A stretch of DNA of 59,206 bases, from contig NZ_SKCD01000030.1 of the NCBI RefSeq assembly GCF_006542765.1, forward strand, positions 1 through 59,206, written 5' to 3'. The translations under genes and the position numbers were made by a program. This DNA comes from Paenibacillus luteus. Lineage in GTDB: Bacteria > Bacillota > Bacilli > Paenibacillales > Paenibacillaceae. Position 1 is the stretch's first letter, and each line of letters starts with the position of its first letter. Below are positions 17,993 through 26,800 of this stretch, one piece after another. The notes beneath the pieces are model-generated. The model had not been told where the DNA came from and searched no databases. It saw only the letters and a list, made by a program, of their open reading frames with translations.

Positions 17993-18492
17993 TCGTCCTC
18001 TTGGTCCCCCCAGATCGCTTGGGCCTTTTTTCGCAACACGAGCAAGGCAGCTGTTTCCGCTAAGGCAGATTCCTTCCGTTGCAGCTCACGAGAGAGTACT
18101 TTCACTTCTTGTTCTTTGATGCGAAGTTCTTTTTGTAGCTTTGTAGCTTGCTCAGCAACACCGCCATTGGCTTGCATACATGCATCTCGCCAAGCTTCAA
18201 CTTGCTCGACATACAATCCTTTCGAACGGCAGTACTCCGCTAACTCGATCTGGCTTAACGTCATGGTCTCCACAACGATAGAGAACTTATCTCGTGTACT
18301 CCATTTCTCTGTTGCCAATTCCCCAGCAGGCATTGCAAACCCTTGTGCCCGAGCTAACTTCTTCCACTTATACAATGTTCCTTCGGATAGTCCACTATCC
18401 CTTGCGATCTGACTTACAGACTCATTGTTCGGAGGCATCATTCGTTGCAGTATCTTAAGCTTCATCTCTTTACTCGGGTTAGTCATTGTCAT
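17989..18492 (-). CDS. IS3-family transposase OrfA (helix-turn-helix)
   Basis: A 167-residue DNA-binding subunit. The transposase_8-type helix-turn-helix is visible early (VSQIARDSGLSEGTLYKWKK), and a leucine-rich coiled coil lies in the C-terminal half (QKELRIKEQEVKVLSRELQR). It would recognise the inverted repeats and partner with OrfB. It is upstream of OrfB in the same transcript and overlaps it by 4 nt. Confidence 0.85.
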   Translation of the reverse strand: MTMTNPSKEMKLKILQRMMPPNNESVSQIARDSGLSEGTLYKWKKLARAQGFAMPAGELATEKWSTRDKFSIVVETMTLSQIELAEYCRSKGLYVEQVEAWRDACMQANGGVAEQATKLQKELRIKEQEVKVLSRELQRKESALAETAALLVLRKKAQAIWGDQEDE

Positions 18493-18563
18493 CCACCTCA
18501 GTCTCTCTTTCTATTCACTATACTTTCAAGAGAGGGGTACGACAACTAGTCTGACACAGGGGG

Positions 18564-18746
18564 CTGTTGTTGATTTCAAGAATAGAGTTACTAAAAAACT
18601 TCGCCAAATTAGAGGATATTTCAAGAACTTATGCTTACATTTCACATCTTCATGTTCATTATAAGAATGAGTTTTTCCTGATGCAGGATTTTATAAGTAT
18701 ACTTAAGAAAGAAGATGAATTAGTACTTCGAGGCTTCGGTCTTTGA
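18564..18746 (+). pseudogene. Possible 3' part of the interrupted HEPN-like gene
   Basis: Immediately after the right end of the IS3 element, an open frame of 60 codons without a start reads ISRIELLKNFAKLEDISRTY and later FFLMQDFISILKKEDEL, a helical acidic/basic pattern like a real protein. It ends where the IS110 fragment begins, at about 18720. Being open at the insertion boundary, it may be the C-terminal part of the gene whose 5' part is at 16463-16885; this is inferred from position and composition. Confidence 0.4.
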
Positions 18747-19030
18747 GCCAGGCGGCGAGGCTGAGCCAGTAGTGGCTGGTTGGTTCCATACCGATGCTGG
18801 CATCGCTTAGTTTGTGCGTTTCCTGTAAATCCTTCATCCACTGCAGCAGTTAGCTAAAGCTGGCATCGTTGTTGGAGAAGTGAAGCGGAGCGCCAAGCGT
18901 GAGTGATTCTACGAAAGTTGACAGCACGAGCAACATGGGACTGCCGGGCGATGTCGTTGCTGACGACAAGGTGCTGGGTTGAAATGCGTTCGAGTAGTTG
19001 ATTTTGTTTGGCTTGAACTTTAGAATTCAA
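18718..19030 (-). pseudogene. IS110-family transposase N-terminal fragment
   Basis: On the minus strand a TTG at 19030 with AAGGAGG upstream begins an IS110-type N-terminus (QAKQNQLLERIS, then VVSNDIARQ, VARAVNFR). A frameshift near 18895 and an in-frame TAA near 18850 follow. The family signature then appears as IGMEPTSHYWLSLAAWLKDR, and the fragment stops abruptly at about 18718. The first catalytic Asp is present, but the rest of the gene is gone. It is a different subgroup from the relic at 15151-15763. Confidence 0.75.
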
Positions 19031-19122
19031 GATAGAGCGACCTCCTTAAGATGGTTAAAGGGCTATGACCCGTGACTAACCCATCGTACCGGAATCGCTC
19101 GTTTTTGTACAAAGCGCAAAAT

Positions 19123-19147
19123 TAACGCTCTACAGGAACCCTAACGG
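19123..19147 (+). repeat. 25-nt perfect repeat, copy 1
   Basis: This 25-nt sequence (TAACGCTCTACAGG then AACCCTAACGG) recurs exactly at 20514-20538. Together the two copies bracket about 1.4 kb holding a small orphan gene, a truncated gene and a GNAT gene. Its last seven bases begin a CTAAC-type dispersed repeat. Confidence 0.8.
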
Positions 19148-19170
19148 ATAGCATTCCTGTTATGAAGAAA
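19141..19170 (+). repeat. CTAAC-type dispersed repeat, copy 1
   Basis: CTAACGGATAGCATTCCT followed by GTTATGAAGAAA lies just before the ribosome site of the next gene. Related copies are at 19837, 20372, 20532 and 27351. Confidence 0.5.
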
Positions 19171-19187
19171 GAAGAGGTGTGATTGTA

Positions 19188-19481
19188 ATGGAAGATAATA
19201 AGTATCCAGAGAATTACTTTGAACACTACATAGTTAGTTTTTATAGCACAGGACAAACACCAGATAAAAATGGATTCGAGAATTTAGCAAGGTTGTACAT
19301 AGATATTGAAGGCATTGACACGTTTTCAGAATTGATAAAAGAAATTCAGTTAATTAAGGAAAATGATGATTGGTCTTACTTTGATGAAATAGCTAGAGAT
19401 TTTGAAGTAAAAGATTTATCTACTAATAAACTAAAGGAAATGGCCGATGTAGCAATAACAGTTTCTATGGAAAAGACTTAG
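19188..19481 (+). CDS. Hypothetical acidic protein
   Basis: A 97-residue cytoplasmic protein. The ATG at 19188 is chosen because GAGGTG lies 8 nt upstream; an in-frame GTG at 19179 overlaps that site. It is strongly acidic and mainly helical by composition (IQLIKENDDWSYFDEIARDF), with no signal peptide or membrane segment. Size, acidity and context among orphan genes resemble immunity proteins of polymorphic toxins or contact-dependent systems, but I recognise no family and no toxin gene is adjacent, so function is unknown. Confidence 0.6.
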   Translation: MEDNKYPENYFEHYIVSFYSTGQTPDKNGFENLARLYIDIEGIDTFSELIKEIQLIKENDDWSYFDEIARDFEVKDLSTNKLKEMADVAITVSMEKT

Positions 19482-19529
19482 TTGGAATTTAGTATAACTG
19501 GATGGTAACTGCACTGATCTGTTAGTTAA

Positions 19530-19835
19530 ACAAAAGATAAAGCGGTCCATACCTTTGAGCTCATAGGCTGGTTAGCCACCGACGGTGATTATGTGGTAGT
19601 TGCAATTGATGGTTTTTTCTTGAATTCATTTCTTATCGGCAAGACATGTTCAATAACGGAATTAAGTGATAAGTACAGAATATCCAAAAACCAATGTACG
19701 AGCATGAGTGAGTTTACAGATGTTTTTTGCAGGCTTTTTCAATTTGAGCGTGTGCCTTCATCATATCTGGAGAGTATCCGATCAGATATCGTAATTGATA
19801 CCGATTCTGAACACATTTATGCACAAAGTTATTAA
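19530..19835 (+). pseudogene. 5'-truncated hypothetical gene
   Basis: An open frame runs from the codon after a stop at 19527-19529 to TAA at 19833-19835, about 101 codons. It lacks an ATG and ribosome site near its start; a GTG near 19593 is the first weak option. The reading GWLATDGDYVVVAIDGFFLN followed by a polar helical stretch looks like genuine protein sequence, so this is probably the C-terminal part of a gene that lost its start. No family recognised. Confidence 0.4.
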
Positions 19836-19836
19836 G

Positions 19837-19866
19837 CTAACAGGCAGCATTCCTATAATGAAGAAA
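19837..19866 (+). repeat. CTAAC-type dispersed repeat, copy 2
   Basis: CTAACAGGCAGCATTCCT followed by ATAATGAAGAAA, nearly the same as copy 1. It again lies between a stop codon and the ribosome site of the following gene. Confidence 0.5.
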
Positions 19867-19884
19867 TACGAGGTGGGGTATTGT

Positions 19885-20370
19885 ATGGAACTAATCAAGG
19901 CTTCCTTTGAAAAGAAAATGATATTGCGTAACCTCATGGAATTATATCAGTACGATATGAGTCAATTTGAAGATGCTAGTGAAAACGACGTGAATGAATA
20001 TGGTCTTTTTGACTACAAGTACCTCGACCATTACTGGACAGAAGAAGGTCGTTTCCCCTTCTTTATTATGGAGTCTGGTAAGATGGCTGGTTTTGCTTTA
20101 GTTAGGAAAATTGCTGACGATGAATCACCAAAATTCTCAATTGCAGAGTTTTTCATATTAAGAAAGTACCGAGGGCAAGGAATTGGTAAAGAAGTAGCGC
20201 ATAAAGTGTTTGGGATGTTTAAAGGTAATTGGAGCGTTTCTTGGTTGGACAAAAATTTGCCTGCAAAGATATTTTGGAAGAAAGCAATTATAGAATACTC
20301 GGACGGTAAGTGTTCAGAATCCGTACAGGCAGGGAATCCTTCTTTAGAATTCATCTCACGATATTGCTAA
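19885..20370 (+). CDS. GNAT-family acetyltransferase
   Basis: A 161-residue acyl-CoA N-acyltransferase. The ATG at 19885 is chosen because AGGTGGGG lies just upstream; a longer open frame begins inside the previous gene fragment and is unlikely. The acetyl-CoA-binding motif A is clear as KYRGQGIGKEVAHKVF, preceded by a beta strand IAEFFILR, and motif B is near SWLDKNLPAKIFWKKA. The acceptor substrate cannot be predicted. A strong hairpin follows. The gene lies within the accessory patch bracketed by the 25-nt repeats. Confidence 0.85.
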   Translation: MELIKASFEKKMILRNLMELYQYDMSQFEDASENDVNEYGLFDYKYLDHYWTEEGRFPFFIMESGKMAGFALVRKIADDESPKFSIAEFFILRKYRGQGIGKEVAHKVFGMFKGNWSVSWLDKNLPAKIFWKKAIIEYSDGKCSESVQAGNPSLEFISRYC

Positions 20371-20371
20371 T

Positions 20372-20400
20372 CTAACTGGGAACGATAGTTCAATAAAAAC
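20372..20400 (+). repeat. CTAAC-type dispersed repeat, copy 3
   Basis: CTAACTGGGAACGATAGT then TCAATAAAAAC, directly after the GNAT stop codon and directly before its terminator hairpin. Confidence 0.45.
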
Positions 20401-20403
20401 ACG

Positions 20404-20434
20404 GAAGCAGCCGACCACAATGGTCGGCTGCTTC
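20404..20434 (+). terminator. Terminator-like hairpin after GNAT gene
   Basis: A perfect 14-bp stem (20404-20417 with 20421-20434) with a CAA loop. The arms contain GCAGCCGACCA, the same GGCAGCC flavour as other hairpins in this patch. No long T run follows. Confidence 0.6.
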
Positions 20435-20513
20435 ATTACGCTAATGGAGAGTATAGCATAGCGGAAAGCCAGCTAAGTAACTTTGAAGTATTGGGCAGTT
20501 TTGTTTAGAGGAA

Positions 20514-20538
20514 TAACGCTCTACAGGAACCCTAACGG
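20514..20538 (+). repeat. 25-nt perfect repeat, copy 2
   Basis: Exact second copy of the sequence at 19123-19147. The following CTAACGGTGAAATTTTGC and TCAATAAGGG form another dispersed repeat copy (20532-20560), and then a weaker GGCAG/CTGCT hairpin. The rest of the gap to 20823 has no gene. Confidence 0.8.
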
Positions 20539-20766
20539 TGAAATTTTGCTCAATAAGGGCACAACGGCAGTTCATCAAACGATGGGCTGCTGTTTGTTAT
20601 ATAAAGGGTGATTTTTAAAGAATTAACCATATGAGACTCTACACTAACCCTTACAGATAAACCGACATGATTCGAATATCGACTTCACAAAAAATTCAAA
20701 ACCTCGCAAAGCTTGATACTACGCGGATTCGGCTGAATCTTTCATTATTTATTTATTGGCCTTCTC

Positions 20767-20772
20767 TATAAT
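20767..20772 (+). promoter_or_regulatory. Possible -10 box of the giant SLH gene
   Basis: A perfect TATAAT lies 51 nt before the ATG. No good TTGACA is found 16-18 nt upstream (the region is AT-rich, ATTATT at 20744), so this is a weak call. Confidence 0.3.
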
Positions 20773-20823
20773 GAAATGTGGTGCCCGTTTATTCGACAAG
20801 CTCATTCGTAAAGGAGAAATAAC

Positions 20824-23800
20824 ATGAGAAAATTACTAATATGCCTATTGATTGCATTAACAGCGTTCGGGACTTCATTATCGCAAATTCAAATCGCGCA
20901 CGCGGCCGAAGAAGAATTTGTTTTCACCACGAGCAGCAATGGCGCCACCGTTACAGGTTACTCGGGTACGGATTTGAATGTGGTCATTCCCGCCACGTTA
21001 TCGGGGGTGGCGGTAACTTCGATCGGGAGATCGGCGTTCGATACCAATGGGACGGTCAAACCTAAAATCACAGGCGTCGTTATTCCGAATAGCGTGAAGG
21101 AGATTCAAACGTATGCCTTTCGTTATAATAGCCTCACTTCCATAGACCTTCCGGACAACTTGTTGACGATCGGCTCCAGCGCCTTCGAGAACAATCCACT
21201 TACGAACGTCGTATTCCCGGATAGCGTGACGATGATCGGAAACTATGCTTTTTACATGAATGGTTTAACATCGATTACTTTATCGGAAAATTTGAAGACC
21301 ATTGCAGGAGGGGCTTTCGACACGAATAACCTCACCAGACTGGTCATCCCGGCGGGCGTGACGAATGTTCAGAGTTCTGCATTCTATGCTAATAAGTTGA
21401 CCAGCGTAACGGTGTTAGGCGCTGTGACATCTTTTGGGACAGGTGTCTTTACGAGCAATCCGGGGAATCTCAAACTATTTGGAGTCGCGAATTCTCCTGC
21501 AGCCGCTTATGCAGCGAATAACGGTCACACGTTTGTTGACGGAACGGCGTTGTTTCAAGCGGTTGCGACTGCTAAAGCATCGTTGATAAATCATCTGCCG
21601 GGTACCGGCGTAGGACAAGTGCCGTCTAATACTCATAGCAATTTGACCTCGGCGTATAACGCCGCCATGGCATATATCTACGGAATTGGGAACGCGACCG
21701 TCGCTTCCGACTTGGTTACTGCCGCAATCCCATTGACCGCGGCGATCTCGGCATTCGAGGGGCAGATTATCCCGGCGGGCAATCCTGCGGCATTGGGGAC
21801 GACACTGACTGAAGCGGGGCAGGCACTCACTGAACATACAGCAGGCACGAACGCAGGACAAACATCGGAGGGTGATCGCAGCGCACTACAGACCGCGATC
21901 GACGCGGCGCGGCAAATCTATAATCAGGCCGGCAATTACCGGCAGGATGAATTGGACGTCGCAGCCGCTGAGTTAGATGCAGCGATGGATACGTTCATGG
22001 CTGCGATTATACCGGCCGGAGATCCGACGGCGCTCGGCAATACGCTAGCGAATGCGCAGCAGGCGATGACTGATCATCCGCAAGGAACGAACGTGGGGCA
22101 AACGTCGTCGGGAACGCTCATCGCGTTGCAGACGGCGATTAATATGGCGCAGCAGATTCTCCAGAATGCTAGCCAATACTCGCAAAGTCAATTGGATGCT
22201 GCCGTCAGCTCGTTAAGTTCAGCGATTCAAGCCTTCGAAGCTGCAATCATCGGACCGGGCAATCCGACGGCGCTTGGTGCAGCGATCACAGTTGCGGAAC
22301 AGGCAATGGCGGATCATCCGCATGGTACGGGAGTAGGGCAGACGTCAACTGGCGATCGCAGCGCTTTACGGGCAGCGATCAACGCTGCGCAGGTGATCGT
22401 CGACGATGCGTTGAACCAAACTCAGGCTCAGTTGGATGCGGCAACAAGCTTATTGAATGCAGCGATCACGGCATTCCAGCAAGCCATCGTGCCGGTTGGC
22501 GATTCATCAATGCTTAATATGCGGTTGACGAACGCTGGGCAGGCATTGACGAACCATCCAGAAGGCACAGGCGTGGGACAAGCGGCGGCGAGCGATCGCA
22601 GCACATTGCAGGCAGCGATCGACGCCGCGCAGGCGATCGCCGACGATGCGCTGAACCAAACTCAGGGTCAGTTGGATGCTGCCGTCGCTGATTTGGAAAC
22701 GGCAATGGATACGTTCGAAGCCGCAATTATTCCGGCAGGAGATGCGACGGAGCTGGAAGACTTGTTGGTGGATGCTGCCGAGACGTTGGCGAACCATCTA
22801 GAAGGCACAGGCGTAGGACAAGCGACGGTGAGCGATCGCAGCACATTGCAGGCAGCGATCAACGCCGCGCAGGCGATCGCCGACGATGCGCTGAACCAAA
22901 CTCAGGGTCAGTTGGATGCTGCCGTCGCTGATTTGGAAACGGCAATGGCTACGTTCGAAGCCGCAATTATTCCGGCAGGAGATGCGACGAATCTGGAAGA
23001 CTTGTTGGTAGATGCTGCCGAGACGCTGGCTGACCATCCAGAAGGCACAGGCGTAGGACAAGCATCGGCGAATGATCGTAGCGCTTTGCAGGCAGCGATC
23101 AACGCTGCGCAGGCGATCGCCGACGATGCGCTGAACCAAACTCAGGCTCAGTTGGATGCTGCCGTCAGCTCCTTAAGTTTAGCGATTCAAGCCTTTAATG
23201 ACGCGATCATCGGGCCCGGCAATCCGACGGCGCTTGGTGCAGCGATCATCGTTGCGGAACAGGCGATGGCGGATCATCCGCAAGGCACGGGAGTAGGGCA
23301 GACGTCAACTGGCGATCGCGGCGCGCTGGGAACAGCCATCGATACGGCACGGCAAATTAGGGACAACGCGGGCGATTACACGGAAAGTCAGTTGGATGCT
23401 GCAGTCGCTGATTTGGAAACGGCAATGGCTACGTTCGAAGCCGCGATTATTCCGGCAGGAGATGCCACGGATCTGGAAGGCTTGTTGGTGAATGTAACCC
23501 AGACGCTAGCGGACCATTTAGAAGGCATCGGCGTGGGACAAGCGACGGCGAGCGATCGCAGCACATTGCAGGCAGCGATCAACGCCGCGCAGGCGATCGC
23601 CGCCGATGCGCTGAACCAAACTCAGGGTCAGTTGGATGCTGCCGTCGCTGATTTGGAAACGGCAATGGCTACGTTCGAAGCCGTGATTATTCCGGCAGGA
23701 GATGCGACGGATCTGAAAGACTTGTTGGTGGATGCTGCCCAGACGCTGACGAACCATCCAGAAGGCACAAGCGTAGGACAAGCGACGGCGAGCGATCGCA

Positions 23801-26800
23801 GCGCTTTGCAGGCAGCAATTAATGCCGCGCAGGCGATCGCCGACGATGCGCTGAACCAAACTCAGGGTCAGTTGGATGTTGCCGTCGCCGAATTGGAAAC
23901 GGCATTGGATACATTCGAAGCCGCGATTATTCCGGCAGGAGATGCGACGGACCTGAAAGACTTGTTGGTGGATGCTGCCCAGACGCTGACGGACCATCCA
24001 GAAGGTACAAGCGTAGGACAAGCGACGGCGAGCGATCGCAGCACATTGCAGGCAGCGATCAACGCCGCGCAGGCGATCGCCGACGATGCGCTGAAGCAAA
24101 CTCAGGATCAGTTGGATGCTGTCGTCAGCTCGTTAAGTTTAGCGATTCAAGCCTTTAATGTCGCGATCATCGGGCCCGGCGATCCGAAGGCGCTTGGTGC
24201 AGCGATCATCGTTGCGGAACAGGTGATGGCGGAGCATCCGCAAGGCACGGGAGTAGGGCAGACGTCAACTGGCGATCGCGGTGCGCTGGGAACAGCCCTC
24301 GATAAGGCGCGGCAAATTAGGGATAACGCGAGCGATTACACGCAGAATCAGTTGGATGCTGCCGTCAGCTCGTTAAGTTCAGCGATTCAAGCCTTCAAAG
24401 CTGCGATCATCGGACCTGGCAATTCGACGGCGCTGGGTGTAGCGATCACAGTTGCGGAACAGGCGATGGCGGAGCATCCGCAAGGCACGGGAGTAGGGCA
24501 GACGTCAACTGGCGATCGCGGTGCGCTGGGAACAGCCCTCGATAAGGCGCGGCAAATTAGGGATAACGCGAGCGATTACACGCAAAATCAGTTGGATGCT
24601 GCCGTCGCTGATTTGGAAACGGCAATGGATACGTTCGAAGCCGCGATTATTCCGGCAGGAGATGCGACGGAGCTGGAAGACTTGTTGGTGGATGCTGCCC
24701 AGACGCTGGCGGACCATCCAGAAGGCGCAGGCGTAGGACAAGCGTCGGCGAATGATCGCAGCACTTTGCAAGCCGAAATCAATGCCGCGCAAGCGATCGC
24801 CGACGATGCGCTGAACCAAACGCAGGATCAGTTGGATGCTGCCGTCGCTGATTTGGAAACGGCAATGGCTACGTTCGAAGCCGCGATTATTCCGGCAGGA
24901 AATGCGACGGATCTGGAAGATTGGTTGGTGGATGCTGCCCAGACGTTGTCGGATCATCCAGAAGGCGCAGGTGTAGGACAAGCGTCGGCGAATGTTCGCA
25001 GCGTTTTGCAGGCAGCGATCAACGCCGCGGAGGCGATCGCCGACGATGCGCCTAACCAAACTCAAGATCAGTTGGATGCTGCCGTTGCTGATTTGGAAAC
25101 GGCAATGGCTACGTTCGAAGCCGCGATTATTCCGGCAGGAAATGGGACGGATCTGAAAGATTTGTTGGTGGATGCTGTCCAGACGTTGGCGAACCATCCA
25201 GAAGGCACCGGCGTAGGGCAAGCGTCGGCGAGCGATCGCAGCGCTTTGCAGGCAGCGATCAACGCCGCGCAGGCAATCGCCAACGATGCGCTGAACCAAA
25301 CTCAGGATCAGTTGGATGCTGCCATCGCCAATCTAGAAACGGCGAAGGCAACGTTCGAAGCCGCTTTGGTGGGGTTAGTGCTGACGGCACCGGCCAATAA
25401 GTTGTACGGTCCGAACAATATCCTTCACTTTACGGTACGCTATGGATACGAAGTAATTGTTGCGGGGATGCCGGTTATTCCGCTTAAGATTGGAGCCAGC
25501 TCCGATACTCGTACGGTGTACGCGGCATATACGGGAGCACGTAACGAGTCATTGACGGTGCTGACCTTTGAATACAAAGTTCCATCCGGAATTACGGATG
25601 CGGATGGCATCGAAGTTGCCGCTGCACTGGAGCTTCCGGACGGCGCCAGCATCGTACGCGCCTCCGGCGGAGCGGCTTCGCTGGCGTACGGGACGCCGGA
25701 TACGAGTGGAATATACATTGTGGCGATGCCGCCCGTAGTGACGCTGACGGCTGAGCCTGACGGATCGACGCGGCAAGTGATCAGAGCGGTTGCAAGCGTA
25801 TACGGTGAATCGGCGGGCAATACACTGACGGTACTCCGATGGCTGAAGGGCAATCTCAACGCGGCTGATTTCACCGACGGAACAGGCGGAACCGATATTT
25901 TGTCTGAGCCTCGATTCACTGTCTCTGAGAACGGCGATTATACCGTATTTGCCCGAGACGAGGCAGGCAATGATGCAGTGAAGGTGTTTACCGTTTCCGG
26001 TATCTCAACACCGTCTCCTTCGGTTGGCGGTGATCGACCGGCATCGAATTCCAACGTGACAATTAATCCGGATGGCGGGATTACCGCACTTGTTGGTTCG
26101 TCCGACATCGAACAAGTCACACGTCCTGACGGCACAGTGATCGAACAGGTCATCCTCTCCGAACGGATGCGGGAACGAGTGCTGGAGCTTTTGAGAGAGG
26201 CGAAGGAACCAATTATCACGATTGAGATAAACGATAGAGAGCATGTCGTGCAGACACGCCTTCCGGCTGCTTGGATCATGGAGATGGCCAAAGGTTATCC
26301 GAATGCGATTATTGAGGTGAAGATTAATGGATCCAGCTACCAATTGCGAATAAGTGTGCTCGACCTGCCCGGTTTGGCGGAACGTCTCGATGCGGAAGCA
26401 TCGGATTTGACCGTGAGCATCATTCAGGAGCAGGCTGGAGAGGATATTCGACATGAAATCGAACGGATCGGCGTCTCTCAAGGATTTACCGTATTCGGTG
26501 GCGTCATCGATTATAAGGTGACGGTGGAATCGAACGGGCAAACGATGGAAGTGCAAGATTTCGGGGGAACCTATATGGTTCGGACGATCAAACTGGACGG
26601 GGAGGTGGCAAGCCGCAATCTGGTTGCTGTTCAGTATGATCCGGCGACCAGAAAAGTCGTTTTTGTTCCTGCGCGGCTGGGCACCAGACCCGACGGCTCA
26701 ACGGAAGCGATTCTGAATGTGCCGCATAACAGCCTCTACACGGTCGTAGACGTGAAGGCCCGAACTTTCGCCGACTTAACCGGACACTGGGCGAAGGCGG

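Larger units (their letters stand above)
16886..18558 (-). mobile_element. Complete IS3-family insertion sequence
   Basis: Two transposase frames on the minus strand are bounded by imperfect inverted repeats. The left end at about 16886 reads TTTGTCAAGGTAGTTGTC and the right end, reverse complemented from 18558, reads TGTGTCAGACTAGTTGTC; further matching CTCTTGAAA sequences lie inside. Both frames are intact with all catalytic residues, so it could still be mobile. It sits inside the decayed HEPN-like gene. Target duplication could not be assigned with confidence. Confidence 0.75.

Noticed and set aside
17980..18000. Programmed -1 frameshift between IS3 OrfA and OrfB
   Set aside because: OrfB has its own ATG overlapping the OrfA stop as ATGA, and no A-rich slippery heptamer with a downstream hairpin is evident.
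18659..18841. Minus-strand 60-codon frame
   Set aside because: It is an out-of-frame reading of the IS110 fragment.
19123..20560. Integron attC sites
   Set aside because: The CTAAC repeats lack the paired RYYYAAC/GTTRRRY boxes in the right orientation, and no integrase gene is present.
14892..20823. Prophage or integrative conjugative element
   Set aside because: No integrase, phage structural, relaxase or conjugation genes; only IS remnants and small orphan genes.
23518..25299. Long minus-strand open frames (about 193 and 264 codons) opposite the 240-bp repeats
   Set aside because: They repeat with the array period, have no ribosome sites and are rich in Arg/Cys/His, as expected of antisense translation.
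21781..25380. CRISPR array
   Set aside because: Units are 240 bp, in frame and protein-coding, with no short direct repeats separated by unique spacers.
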